From Candidatus Parcubacteria bacterium (lineage in GTDB: Bacteria > Patescibacteriota > Saccharimonadia > Saccharimonadales > Saccharimonadaceae), in NCBI GenBank assembly GCA_023432445.1, contig JAEYUP010000001.1:434001-498000 (forward strand): 64,000 bases of DNA. The letters are read 5' to 3'. Of the stretch, positions 42,950 to 50,998 are shown in pieces. The translations under genes and the position numbers were made by a program. The stretch's first letter is position 1. Every line of letters begins with the position of its first letter. The notes beneath the pieces are model-generated. The model saw nothing but the letters and a program-made list of their open reading frames with translations. It was not told where the DNA came from and made no database searches.

Positions 42950-43979
42950 ACTGTCGCGAACTAAAAAGACTGATGCGCCCGTTGGGCGTATTACGACTGA
43001 TACCTTGGCCGAACATCGAGAGAAGGTACTTGCCGGCGGCCGCCGTTTTAAATATCCCGTTCAGTACGCGCGTCACAAGCTGGTTATTAATGCCATCTTG
43101 ATCGGCATCGGCGCCATCATCATCCTTGGTTTTATTGGCTGGTGGCAGCTGTATCAGGCTCATAACACCAGCGACTTCATGTACCGTGTCTCGAAGGTCT
43201 TTGCGTTACCGGTGGCCAAGGTGGACGGACAGACGGTTCTTTATAGTGACTACTTGATGCGTTACCGTAGCTCCATTCAGTACTTGCTGGAGCGCGACCA
43301 GGTGAACCTATCGACTGAAGACGGCAAACAACACATGGACAGCATTAAGCGCCGTGAACTTGATGGCGCTATAGCTGATGCTTATGCCGCTAAGCTAGCG
43401 CGCGAGCAGGGCATAGTCGTTACAGACGCAGAGTTAGAAGAGTTCCTCATTCAACAGCGTAAGTCTACTGACGGAGATGTCTCCGAGGCGACTTATAATG
43501 CCGTGATTCTTGATTATTATGGTTGGTCGCCAGACCAGTATCGTCACGCTATGAAAAACAAGCTGATTCGTCAGAAGGTTTCATTTGCCATCGATGCCAA
43601 GGCTAGTGGATACGTCGAGAAGATTGATGAGCTAAAAAGAACTGGACAGGGAGACCTCAAGAAAATAGCCAATAACTTGAATAAAGACGATTCGTCAGCG
43701 GTGACGTACTCGGCGCCGATTTGGGTACCTCGCACTAACCATGACGGCGGTCTGGCCGAAGTAGCGGCCGGTCTGAAAAAGGGCGAGATATCGTCACCTA
43801 TAAAGATATCTAAAGGTACCGGTTATTACTTTGTGAAGCTAGTGGACAGCAACGCTAGCCAGGTGGAGTATGAACTGATCCATGTTCCGCTTACCGAGTT
43901 TGATGCTCGTCTAAAAGCCGTTGTAGATAACGGTGGCGTCCAAGAGTACATCGAAGTGCCTGGGGTTGAGGAGCTTTAG
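42930..43979 (+). CDS. SurA/PrsA-like membrane-anchored peptidyl-prolyl isomerase
   Basis: 349 aa. Cytoplasmic N-terminus, one membrane helix (about 49-74), then a SurA-N-like helical chaperone region (VAKVDGQTVLYSDYLMRYRSSIQYLL...) and a parvulin-like region (about 260-325, GGLAEVAAGLKKGEISSPIKISKGTGYYFVKLVDS). It likely assists folding of exported proteins such as pilins. It overlaps the PH gene by 20 nt and its stop overlaps the superoxide dismutase GTG by 1 nt. Confidence 0.75.
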   Translation: MKKALSKLSRTKKTDAPVGRITTDTLAEHREKVLAGGRRFKYPVQYARHKLVINAILIGIGAIIILGFIGWWQLYQAHNTSDFMYRVSKVFALPVAKVDGQTVLYSDYLMRYRSSIQYLLERDQVNLSTEDGKQHMDSIKRRELDGAIADAYAAKLAREQGIVVTDAELEEFLIQQRKSTDGDVSEATYNAVILDYYGWSPDQYRHAMKNKLIRQKVSFAIDAKASGYVEKIDELKRTGQGDLKKIANNLNKDDSSAVTYSAPIWVPRTNHDGGLAEVAAGLKKGEISSPIKISKGTGYYFVKLVDSNASQVEYELIHVPLTEFDARLKAVVDNGGVQEYIEVPGVEEL

Positions 43980-44608
43980 TGTTTAGCTTGCCAGACCTAC
44001 CTTACGGCTACGATGCGCTCGAGCCAGCTATTAGTAAAGATATTATGGAGTTGCACCACGACAAACATCACCGCGGCTATGTCGATAAGTTAAATGACGC
44101 CCTTGAAAATTGGCCAGAGCTGAAGGATATGAGCATAGAGGAGCTATTGCGACAGGTTAACGAGCTCCCCGAGCAGATTCGCCAAGCGGTCCGAGACAAT
44201 GGCGGCGGTCATTATAACCACAGTCTTTTTTGGCGCTGGATGTCGCCGGCGGGGGGAGGGCGACCGTCTGGCGCGCTAGAAGAAGCTATTTTACAGAGGT
44301 ACGGTAGTTTCGAGAAGTTTGTTGAAGAATTTACAACGAAGGCCACGAAGCTGTTCGGTAGTGGCTGGGTATGGCTGCAACCTAATATGGACATTTTGAC
44401 AACACCTAACCAAGATTCGCCGCTTATGACGGGCGGCGAGGAGCCTATCCTAGGCTTAGACGTTTGGGAACACGCCTATTATCTTGACTACAAAAATAAA
44501 CGCGCCGACTATATCGACGCCTGGTGGGGTGTGGTGAATTGGAGTGAGGTAGCGAAGCGGTTCCGAGCGACTGTAGAACCGTCTATGCTAGGTCAGCGAC
44601 TTGCTTAG
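43979..44608 (+). CDS. sodA: Superoxide dismutase, Fe/Mn family
   Basis: 209 aa, normal length. Metal ligands: His in LHHDKHHRGYV (about 27), His in GGGHYNHSLFWRWM (about 82), and DVWEHAYYLDYKNKRADYIDAWW (Asp about 161, His about 165). GTG start overlapping the stop of the SurA-like gene, so translation is coupled. Iron versus manganese preference cannot be told safely from the sequence. It protects an oral-type epibiont or other oxygen-exposed cell from superoxide. The 3' end overlaps the convergent GNAT gene by 21 nt. Confidence 0.94.
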   Translation: MFSLPDLPYGYDALEPAISKDIMELHHDKHHRGYVDKLNDALENWPELKDMSIEELLRQVNELPEQIRQAVRDNGGGHYNHSLFWRWMSPAGGGRPSGALEEAILQRYGSFEKFVEEFTTKATKLFGSGWVWLQPNMDILTTPNQDSPLMTGGEEPILGLDVWEHAYYLDYKNKRADYIDAWWGVVNWSEVAKRFRATVEPSMLGQRLA

Positions 44609-45082
44609 CACAGCATCCAGCCCTGTATCTTGACCGTACAGGTCGGTGACATATTCAAGGCCGTAACCTTCCGATTGCAGGAAGGCGATCATTTCTTTGT
44701 TTGAAACCTTGGTATCTACAACGACCTGTTCTACGCCTGGGAAGTCGTTTCGCGCCGCCTCTATCTCGGCATTGCGAAGCAGAAAGCTACCGACGTGACG
44801 GCCACGGGCGTCAGGTGAGATGGAAATATTGCGGACTTCGAGTAGTCCTGGAGTTTCTGACGATTGTTGGTAAATAACCGTGCCGATAGGCTTCCCGCCC
44901 ATATATGCCGCCATTGCTCGTTTTGTGCCTTCGGCGAGTTGGGCCTCGGTCTTGTCGAGCCAGGCTCCGTGAGTGGGGTAGTCCTGTCCGGTGGGTATCC
45001 AGAGGCGGGGTTGTCGGAGTGCGTCAACAATGCCCGCTATGCCGGCTGAGGAATGTTCAGTAGTAAAACGGAACTCTGTCAT
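44588..45082 (-). CDS. GNAT-family N-acetyltransferase
   Basis: 164 aa. Acetyl-CoA binding motif A is ISISPDARGRHVGSFLLRNAEIEA (about 90-113, the R-x-x-G-x-x-G/S form) and motif B follows with EQVVVDTKVSNKEMIAFLQSEGYGLEYVTDLY. The substrate is unknown. On the minus strand TACTAT lies 6 nt before the ATG (leaderless layout). Confidence 0.85.
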   Translation of the reverse strand: MTEFRFTTEHSSAGIAGIVDALRQPRLWIPTGQDYPTHGAWLDKTEAQLAEGTKRAMAAYMGGKPIGTVIYQQSSETPGLLEVRNISISPDARGRHVGSFLLRNAEIEAARNDFPGVEQVVVDTKVSNKEMIAFLQSEGYGLEYVTDLYGQDTGLDAVLSKSLT

Positions 45083-45176
45083 ATGTATATAGTAACATAA
45101 ATACCGCTTATAATCAATGTCTGTACTAGCGCTGGCGTGGCAGGTGCGGAATTATTTTACTCCAGGAATGTGAAAT

Positions 45177-45193
45177 CCCCGCTGGCTGCGGGG
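45177..45193 (-). terminator. Possible terminator of the unknown gene at 45.2-45.8 kb
   Basis: CCCCGC (45177-45182), 5-nt loop, GCGGGG (45188-45193); only a short ATTTC follows on the minus strand, so it is weak. Confidence 0.4.
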
Positions 45194-45238
45194 CTCACGT
45201 AGAGCTTCGCGCCATGCGGGGAGAGTATTACTTCGAGT

Positions 45239-45763
45239 TCACCCCTCCAGTTCCCGGCGCAGGAGTGCGACCCGATCGACCACCTTTTGGCGAAGCTCGA
45301 TCCTCTCGGTCTTGTCGAAGTAGGCGATAGCCCAGTCGGGGCGGGCGACGAGCTGACCGAGAGGTATCTTGTGCGGTGGCTCGACTCCCTGACAGATCCA
45401 TCGCTGTGTCTGTTCTGCGGCGCTCTGAGCGAGGAGCAAAAGTGATAATGCTTCCTCGTCGGTGATGTATGACCACTCCTCGAGCGTTAGGGCCGATTGG
45501 GCCATGTTCCCGAAGATGCTTCCGAGGAACATGCCGTCCGGACTGCTAGAGCTGTGAACTGCTTCGTGGGTTGCGACAGCCACTTCTGCCTCTGCCTGCT
45601 CAATGAGACAGGTGTGAGGATAGTGGGCATGCAGCATCATGAAGAAAAACGCGGCCAGGCTGTTATCCAGAGTTGCTCCTCCATCGACGGCCGTGATCAG
45701 GTGCATTCCCGGCAGTCGATTACGCTTCAGCCCTGCGAAGGGTTCGGTCAGTGTTGCATTCAT
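45239..45763 (-). CDS. Unknown 174-residue protein
   Basis: From ATG 45763, which has GGAGG 5 nt upstream (a TTG 12 nt earlier overlaps that RBS). Soluble and acidic, with a helix-rich middle; HEAVHSSSS looks superficially like a metal-binding HExxH (H-E-A-V-H), suggesting a possible zincin-like site, with a possible third ligand not identified. No family recognised. Regulation appears elaborate: a palindrome in the promoter spacer and a terminator-like hairpin in the leader. Confidence 0.65.
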   Translation of the reverse strand: MNATLTEPFAGLKRNRLPGMHLITAVDGGATLDNSLAAFFFMMLHAHYPHTCLIEQAEAEVAVATHEAVHSSSSPDGMFLGSIFGNMAQSALTLEEWSYITDEEALSLLLLAQSAAEQTQRWICQGVEPPHKIPLGQLVARPDWAIAYFDKTERIELRQKVVDRVALLRRELEG

Positions 45764-45804
45764 GGCAGCCTCCAAGGGGCCTAGGAAATGGGATAGGATT
45801 TGTC

Positions 45805-45873
45805 AAAAACTCGCCTTCCGAGCGAGCTCGACAAAGGTAAAAAGATAATACCATATTCAATGGTATTTGTAAA
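45805..45873 (-). promoter_or_regulatory. Promoter with operator palindrome and leader attenuator
   Basis: Minus strand: TTTACA (45873-45868), 17 nt, TATTAT (45850-45845). The spacer is the palindrome ATACCAT-5-ATGGTAT (45848-45866), overlapping the -10. About 20 nt downstream CTCGC/GCGAG (45826-45822 with 45814-45810) is followed by TTTTT, an attenuator-like hairpin before the RBS. Confidence 0.55.
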
Positions 45874-45882
45874 TACTTCAGT

Positions 45883-45956
45883 GGGCCCGACCGGATAATC
45901 CATTCGCTTTGCTCATGAACGCACCGGCGATCACTCGCTGCGCTCGCATGATCGCC
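45883..45956. repeat. tRNA-Asp 3'-end copy and adjacent palindrome
   Basis: A 14-nt stretch (45883-45896) is identical to the 3' end of the neighbouring tRNA-Asp gene (46020-46033). It is followed by an 8-bp palindrome GGCGATCA...TGATCGCC (45926-45933 with 45949-45956). It may be a relic of recombination at the tRNA gene. Confidence 0.45.
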
Positions 45957-45984
45957 GAACCGAGTCCAGTTCGGCGCGGGCACG

Positions 45985-46007
45985 AAAAAAGTCCACCAGG
46001 GGTGAAC
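45985..46007 (-). terminator. Intrinsic terminator of tRNA-Asp
   Basis: Minus strand GTTCACC (46007-46001), loop, GGTGGAC (45997-45991), then TTTTTT (45990-45985). Confidence 0.8.
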
Positions 46008-46015
46008 TTGTTTCG

Positions 46016-46093
46016 TGGCGGGCCCGACCGGATTCGAACCGGCGATCTCCTCCGTGACAGGGAGGCGTGATAGGCCAGCTTCACTACGAGCCC
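46016..46093 (-). tRNA. tRNA-Asp (anticodon GTC)
   Basis: Acceptor GGGCTCG pairs with CGGGCCC; anticodon stem CCTCC/GGAGG with loop containing GTC; T arm CCGG-TTCGAAT-CCGG; discriminator G; CCA encoded (TGG at 46016-46018 on the plus strand). Confidence 0.93.
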
Positions 46094-46216
46094 TCGTGTG
46101 TATCTATGCCTAGACTCGTATGATGATAGCATTTTTTAGGGCTAGTTGCAACCTCTGTAGGAGGCTATGTTTTAGGGATGGGGGGTGATATAATTGGCTG
46201 GTAAGCAAGGGCGCCT

Positions 46217-46292
46217 GCCGCTATAGCTCAGCTGGTAGAGCGGCGCTTTCGTAAAGCGTAGGTCTCCGGTTCGACTCCGGATAGCGGCTCCA
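46217..46292 (+). tRNA. tRNA-Thr (anticodon CGT)
   Basis: Acceptor GCCGCTA/TAGCGGC; D arm GCTC...GAGC; anticodon stem GCGCT/AGCGT-type with loop TTCGTAA; T arm CCGG-TTCGACT-CCGG; CCA encoded. TATAAT (46189-46194) is upstream. It ends 10 nt before the next ATG, so tRNA and mRNA probably share a transcript. Confidence 0.93.
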
Positions 46293-46302
46293 GGTACAAC
46301 AT

Positions 46303-46680
46303 ATGCTCAAAAATACATTTATAACCTCAATCAAGCAACTTCTTACCAGCCGGTACCTAACGGTTCTGTCGCTGGCTCTGGTTCTCTTGTCGATCGCGTT
46401 CGTGATATACATCGCGTTGACAGTTCGACCGAGCGAGCTTCAGCTGGTGACTCACTATACTGCCTTTGGAGTAACACACCTTTACCGTGACCAGTGGTGG
46501 TATTTGTTGTCGTTCGCAGTATTTGGCGTTTTTGTGGCCTTTCTACATGTGGCGATTGCCACCAAGATTTTGATGGTTCGCGGCCGTTCATTGGCTATTT
46601 TTTACGCCTGGATGGGCATCGGCATTATTTTGCTAGCCTGGATAACAAGCTATTCGCTAATTTTCATCTGGAAGCCTTAG
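46303..46680 (+). CDS. Small membrane protein preceding the glycosyltransferase
   Basis: 125 aa with three membrane helices (about 20-42, 66-90, 99-122). The loop RPSELQLVTHYTAFGVTHLYRDQWWY between helices 1 and 2 is a conserved-looking exported segment. No known family. Starts 10 nt after tRNA-Thr and is followed directly by the glycosyltransferase, likely an accessory subunit by context. Confidence 0.7.
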   Translation: MLKNTFITSIKQLLTSRYLTVLSLALVLLSIAFVIYIALTVRPSELQLVTHYTAFGVTHLYRDQWWYLLSFAVFGVFVAFLHVAIATKILMVRGRSLAIFYAWMGIGIILLAWITSYSLIFIWKP

Positions 46681-46683
46681 GTG

Positions 46684-48396
46684 ATGTTTAAGAAACCGAC
46701 TATCGACCTCGAGATCCCACTTGGCAAGCGGACGCCGACGTACCGTTTCTTTGAGATGTTACCGGCAATCCTCAGCTACGGGGCCTTTGTGCTACTTATC
46801 GTTCTCTCGTTGGTGTCGCCACTTTTGGCCGCAATCTACCTACTTCTTATCTTGATCGGTGTGTTGGTGCGGGCAGTGCGAGTGGCCTTTCATACCATAA
46901 TGGGTCACCGTCGACTGGTCATGTCTCAGAAGGTGGACTGGGCGGCCAGACTAGCTGATCTTGAGAACCCCGAGGCATCGTATGACCTGCACTACGGTAG
47001 TCGCTCGAAAATGTTCGGCATCCGCACGCACCTGCAGAACTTACGGTTAATCGTAGCTGACCCTGAGTCGTACCCAAAGCCATCTGAGCTCCAAAACATC
47101 GTCATCATCGCGGCATATAATGAGGGTTATGACGTTCTTGAGCCGACTCTACGATCTTTGACTAAGGTAACTTACGACCAAAAGAAACTGATAGTGGCCT
47201 TAGCTTACGAAGAGCGGGGCGGCGAAGAGATGGAGACGACCGCTAAGCGTCTAGAGAAAGAGTTCAAGGGTAAGTTCGGCGAATTTGTGATCATTAAACA
47301 CCCACGCGACTTGCCCGACGAGGTTATCGGTAAGGGACCTAACATTTCCTACGCCGGTGAACGCATGAAAGAATGGTGCGATGAGAGAGGGATAGCCTAT
47401 AAAGATGTCATGATCACGACCCTAGACTCAGATAACCGCCCACACCCTTCGTATTTTGACTATGTGACTTATGAATACATCATAAATATCGACCGTAAAC
47501 ACCTGGCATATCAGCCGATCGCTCTCTTCATCAATAATATCTGGGATGTGCCAGCCGTGATGAGAGTGGTGGCGACTGGCAACACCTTTTGGAATATCAT
47601 TAGCTCGATGAGGCCTTATGCTATGCGAAACTTCGCCTCACATTCCCAGCCGATGGACGCCTTGGTAGAGATGAACTGGTGGAGCCGACGCTCTATCGTC
47701 GAGGACGGCCATCATTTCTGGCGCAGTTTCTTTTACTTCAACGGACAATACTCTGTTCACCCGGTGTACATACCAATCTATCAGGACGCTGTGCTCGATA
47801 ACACTTATTGGAAGACATTTAAGGCCCAGTTTATCCAGCTCAGGCGTTGGATGTACGGTGCGTCGGATATTCCATTTATCGCTACTCGCATCTTTACGCG
47901 CAAACGTACCGTACCGTTTTGGCCAGCTTTTGTCTGGTTCGTACGCGCTATAGATGGCTACGTCACGGCTGCCTCTATGGCTATAATTGTGGCGGTAGGT
48001 GGCTGGGTGCCACTTTTGGTCAACCCCGACGCTTATAGCGATATGATAGCCCATCAACTACCGGACGTCGTGAGTATCATCCAGCGCTTTGCGCTTATCG
48101 GACTGCTTATCATAGTGTTCATGTCGTTCAAGCTGTTGCCGCCGCGCCCAGAGCGCTATAAGCGCACCAGAACGGTCTGGATGGCCCTTCAGTGGGTATT
48201 TATGCCCCTTACAGCCATCGGGTACCTGTCATTTGCTGCTTTGAACGCCCAGGCCCGTCTGTTCTTTGGTCGGTACCTAACTAAGTTCGATGTCACCACT
48301 AAAGCAACACTTGAGTCTAGAGAAGCAGCCCGTATGGCCAAAATGACGACGCACTCCAGCCAGCTCAAGCCACGCTTTGGTCGGCGTCGCTCCTGA
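46684..48396 (+). CDS. Processive membrane glycosyltransferase, family 2-like
   Basis: 570 aa. Two N-terminal helices (about 20-65), a GT-A domain (NIVIIAAYNEG at about 139, DXD-type TLDSDNRPHPSYF, acceptor Asp in SIVEDGHHFW, and QLRRW, the Q-x-x-R-W motif of cellulose and hyaluronan synthases), then C-terminal helices (about 420-460, 475-500, 515-540). It probably makes a cell-surface polysaccharide from a UDP-sugar. ATG 46684 is chosen over the GTG 3 nt before it. Confidence 0.85.
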   Translation: MFKKPTIDLEIPLGKRTPTYRFFEMLPAILSYGAFVLLIVLSLVSPLLAAIYLLLILIGVLVRAVRVAFHTIMGHRRLVMSQKVDWAARLADLENPEASYDLHYGSRSKMFGIRTHLQNLRLIVADPESYPKPSELQNIVIIAAYNEGYDVLEPTLRSLTKVTYDQKKLIVALAYEERGGEEMETTAKRLEKEFKGKFGEFVIIKHPRDLPDEVIGKGPNISYAGERMKEWCDERGIAYKDVMITTLDSDNRPHPSYFDYVTYEYIINIDRKHLAYQPIALFINNIWDVPAVMRVVATGNTFWNIISSMRPYAMRNFASHSQPMDALVEMNWWSRRSIVEDGHHFWRSFFYFNGQYSVHPVYIPIYQDAVLDNTYWKTFKAQFIQLRRWMYGASDIPFIATRIFTRKRTVPFWPAFVWFVRAIDGYVTAASMAIIVAVGGWVPLLVNPDAYSDMIAHQLPDVVSIIQRFALIGLLIIVFMSFKLLPPRPERYKRTRTVWMALQWVFMPLTAIGYLSFAALNAQARLFFGRYLTKFDVTTKATLESREAARMAKMTTHSSQLKPRFGRRRS

Positions 48397-48419
48397 TACA
48401 ATTCACAGTAATATAAAAT

Positions 48420-48441
48420 AACCCCTCTGGTTGGAGGGGTT
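48420..48441. terminator. Bidirectional terminator
   Basis: AACCCCTC (48420-48427), loop TGGTTG, GAGGGGTT (48434-48441) followed by ATTGTTTT; serves the glycosyltransferase on the plus strand and the 44-residue gene on the minus strand. Confidence 0.85.
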
Positions 48442-48457
48442 ATTGTTTTACCAACGA

Positions 48458-48592
48458 TTAGTTGTTGCGGTCTGTACGGTGATGTACTTCGCGCTTGATC
48501 TCTTGGAGTGTCTTATCGTACTCAAAACCGAGCGATACTAGCTGGAGCTTAGACACTTTTGGTGGATTTTTCATCTGTTGTTTATCAGACAT
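48458..48592 (-). CDS. 44-residue basic protein of unknown function
   Basis: Begins MSDKQQMKNPPKVSKLQLVS and ends HRTDRNN; charged, helical and soluble. It is short, but it has a consensus promoter: TTGACA (48627-48622), 17 nt, TACAAT (48604-48599), then 6 nt to the ATG, and a strong terminator after its stop. A frame extended to 48643 would run through the promoter and is rejected. Function unknown; possibly a small regulator or ribosome-associated protein. Confidence 0.65.
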   Translation of the reverse strand: MSDKQQMKNPPKVSKLQLVSLGFEYDKTLQEIKREVHHRTDRNN

Positions 48593-48598
48593 GGTTTC

Positions 48599-48627
48599 AT
48601 TGTAGCATAAACAGTATGGATTGTCAA
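48599..48627 (-). promoter_or_regulatory. Consensus promoter of the 44-residue gene
   Basis: TTGACA, 17-nt spacer, TACAAT; leaderless layout with 6 nt to the ATG. Confidence 0.8.
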
Positions 48628-48683
48628 TGGAACAGACTTTCATGTGAAATATCGTCTGTGATATACGCTGGAGCCTTGGGCAT

Positions 48684-48711
48684 GAAAAAGCCCCGTGGAA
48701 AAGTCCGGGGC
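48684..48711 (-). terminator. Intrinsic terminator of tRNA-Val
   Basis: Minus strand GCCCCG (48711-48706), 10-nt loop, CGGGGC (48695-48690), then TTTTT (48689-48685) and C. Confidence 0.85.
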
Positions 48712-48731
48712 AGCTGTGGGGAAATCTAGGT

Positions 48732-48808
48732 TGGTGGGTCCTAGAGGATTCGAACCTCTCACCTCGTCAACGTCAATGACGCGCTCTAGCCAAATGAGCT
48801 AAGGACCC
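48732..48808 (-). tRNA. tRNA-Val (anticodon GAC)
   Basis: Acceptor GGGTCCT/AGGACCC is perfect; anticodon stem CGTCA/TGACG with loop TTGACGT; T arm GAGG-TTCGAAT-CCTC; discriminator A; CCA encoded at 48734-48732. Confidence 0.93.
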
Positions 48809-48865
48809 CCGTGTGTTACAGATAGAAAGTATACAGGAAATGGGGGAGTTTCTCAAGAGTTCTGG

Positions 48866-48871
48866 TATAAT
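48866..48871 (+). promoter_or_regulatory. -10 box of thrS, leaderless layout
   Basis: TATAAT ending 9 nt before the thrS ATG (48881), with no RBS. Confidence 0.65.
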
Positions 48872-48880
48872 TGACCCCAT

Positions 48881-50689
48881 ATGAGCGAACAACTTCACGC
48901 AATGAGACACAGCCTCGCACACATCACCGCCAGTGCTGTCCAAAAACTCTGGCCAGAGGCAAAATTCGGCGTCGGGCCGGTGGTAGATAATGGTTTTTAT
49001 TACGATATCGACCTCGGTGAGCAGAAGATTTCCGAAGCTGATTTTAAACGAATCGAAAAGACGATGCGTGAAATTATCAATCAAGCACAAACCTTTGAGC
49101 GCTTTGAGCTGCCAATAGGCGAGGCGATTGCCTGGGCTAAGGATAACGGCCAACCATATAAAGAGGAGCTTTTAAATGATCTCGGTCGAACTGGCACCAC
49201 TGTGGCTAAAGATCTCGATGTTAGTGAGCTGGGTTTGGCGGGAGAGGGCCAATCGGCTGTCGAGGCGGTGTCTTTCTATAAGAATGGTGGTTTTACTGAC
49301 CTCTGTAGGGGCCCGCACGTTTCCAGCACTAAAGAAGTGGGAGCGTTTAAACTGCTTCGGGTTGCCGGGGCTTACTGGCGCGGTAAAGAGACGAACGCTC
49401 AGATGCAACGGCTTTACGGCGTTGCCTTTGAGACCCAAGAAGAGCTCGACGCCTACCTATCGCAACTAGAAGAGGGCAAGGCGCGTGACCACCGTAAGGT
49501 TGGTCGCGAACTCGATCTATACACCATCTCACCGCTGGTGGGGGCTGGCCTACCACTCTTTACGCCTCGTGGAACTATCCTGCGCGATATTTTTAGTCAA
49601 TATTCCAACCAACTTCGTCAGCGGTTTGGTTTCCAGAAGGTTTGGACGCCACACATCACCAAGAAAGATCTTTATGAAACCTCGGGGCACTGGGAGAAAT
49701 TTGGCGATGAGCTTTTCTTAGTCACCAGCCAAGAGACGAGCGATAGTTTTGCGCTGAAGCCGATGAACTGCCCGCACCACACGCAAATTTTTGCCTCTAG
49801 TCCTCGAAGCTACCGTGACATGCCGGTGCGCTTCCTGGAGACAACGACCGATTATCGGGATGAAAAGACTGGCGAGCTTGGCGGCCTAAACCGCGTTCGT
49901 TCATTGACACAGGACGACAGCCACGTGTTTGCGCGACCTGATCAGATAGAGGAAGAGATCCATAACCTGCTTTCATCTGCTAGGGAACTGTACGAGACGA
50001 TCGGCATGCAGCTGCGTGTTCGCCTATCTTACCGCGATGACGGCGCTGGCTACTTGGGTGACCCGGCTCTTTGGGGCTCGGCACAGGCACAGCTGAAGCA
50101 GGCGGTTGAGAAGATTGGTCTCGATTTTTATGAAGTAGATGGAGAAGCGGCCTTTTATGGTCCAAAAGTCGACTTTATGGCAACTGACGCCATCGGGCGC
50201 GAGCACCAAGTAGCAACGGTCCAGCTTGACTTTGTCCAACCGCAGCGTTTCGGCCTTTCTTATATTGACACTGATGGCAACGCCGCCCAGCCAATTATGA
50301 TCCACTGCGCACTACTTGGCTCTATTGAGCGTTTTATCAGCGTCTACATCGAACACACCGGCGGTTGGTTCCCATTTTGGGCGGCGCCGGAGCAGCTGCG
50401 CATTTTGACTATCAATGACAGCGTGAATGACTATGTTGGTGAGATTCGGTCTGTCCTTGATGACTTAGTGTTGATGAAACCGGTTAAATACAACGAAGTT
50501 CGCTATACCGTTGACGATCGCAACGAGTCTCTCGGCAAGAAGATCCGCGAAGCCGCTGGAATGAAGATACCAGTACAGTTGATTGTCGGACCGCAAGATC
50601 GAGAGGCCCACCAAGTGAGCGTGCGAACTCAGGCCGGCGAAGAGAAAGTGGCGCTCGACCAGCTTGCTGAGTATCTTAGAGGGCTATAG
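48881..50689 (+). CDS. thrS: Threonyl-tRNA synthetase without TGS domain
   Basis: Class II synthetase. The protein opens directly with the editing domain (MRHSLAHITASAVQ, H-x-x-x-H at residues 10-14; CRGPHV later). The catalytic domain has motif 2-type FLETTTDYRDEKTGELGGLNRVRSLTQDDSHVF, zinc-site MNCPHHTQIF, and motif 3 LGSIERFISVYIEHTGG. The C-terminal anticodon-binding domain follows (LRILTINDSV...). 602 aa versus 642 in E. coli, because the N-terminal TGS domain is absent. Start agrees with the -10 box. Confidence 0.95.
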   Translation: MSEQLHAMRHSLAHITASAVQKLWPEAKFGVGPVVDNGFYYDIDLGEQKISEADFKRIEKTMREIINQAQTFERFELPIGEAIAWAKDNGQPYKEELLNDLGRTGTTVAKDLDVSELGLAGEGQSAVEAVSFYKNGGFTDLCRGPHVSSTKEVGAFKLLRVAGAYWRGKETNAQMQRLYGVAFETQEELDAYLSQLEEGKARDHRKVGRELDLYTISPLVGAGLPLFTPRGTILRDIFSQYSNQLRQRFGFQKVWTPHITKKDLYETSGHWEKFGDELFLVTSQETSDSFALKPMNCPHHTQIFASSPRSYRDMPVRFLETTTDYRDEKTGELGGLNRVRSLTQDDSHVFARPDQIEEEIHNLLSSARELYETIGMQLRVRLSYRDDGAGYLGDPALWGSAQAQLKQAVEKIGLDFYEVDGEAAFYGPKVDFMATDAIGREHQVATVQLDFVQPQRFGLSYIDTDGNAAQPIMIHCALLGSIERFISVYIEHTGGWFPFWAAPEQLRILTINDSVNDYVGEIRSVLDDLVLMKPVKYNEVRYTVDDRNESLGKKIREAAGMKIPVQLIVGPQDREAHQVSVRTQAGEEKVALDQLAEYLRGL

Positions 50690-50692
50690 TCT

Positions 50693-50998
50693 GTGCCGGA
50701 TAAACTGTTTCGTGAAGCCATCGAAAGCTTGATTTTTCGTGTACCAGCCGGTAAGGTCACGACCTATGGCGACTTGGCTGCGCTGGCAGGACACCCGTAT
50801 GCGGCGCGTGTAGTTGGCGGCATGGCTCATTATGGCGAATCGTCCTTGCCTTGGCATCGTTTAGTGAATCGATTCGGCGGTTTGGCGAGCGGCTACCCGG
50901 GAGGACGCGAGGCACAGGCTGAGCACCTCCTAGCGGAGGGTGTGACGTGTAATAACTTTGTAGTTGATGATTTCGAGGAGCGGCGATGGCGACCATAG
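50693..50998 (+). CDS. Alkyltransferase-like protein (ATL; MGMT homologue without active cysteine)
   Basis: 101 aa DNA-binding domain of the O6-methylguanine methyltransferase family: FREAIESLIFRVPAGKVTTYGDLAALAGHPYAARVVGGMAHYG. The active-site PCHR is PWHR (SSLPWHRLVNRFGGLASG), the hallmark of ATL proteins, which bind alkylated bases and direct them to nucleotide excision repair. GTG start 3 nt after thrS. Its 3' end overlaps miaA by 13 nt. Confidence 0.9.
   Translation: MPDKLFREAIESLIFRVPAGKVTTYGDLAALAGHPYAARVVGGMAHYGESSLPWHRLVNRFGGLASGYPGGREAQAEHLLAEGVTCNNFVVDDFEERRWRP

Noticed and set aside
45878..46132. Open frame on the minus strand, 84 codons
   Set aside because: It is a read-through of the tRNA-Asp gene and the palindrome beside it; no promoter or RBS of its own.
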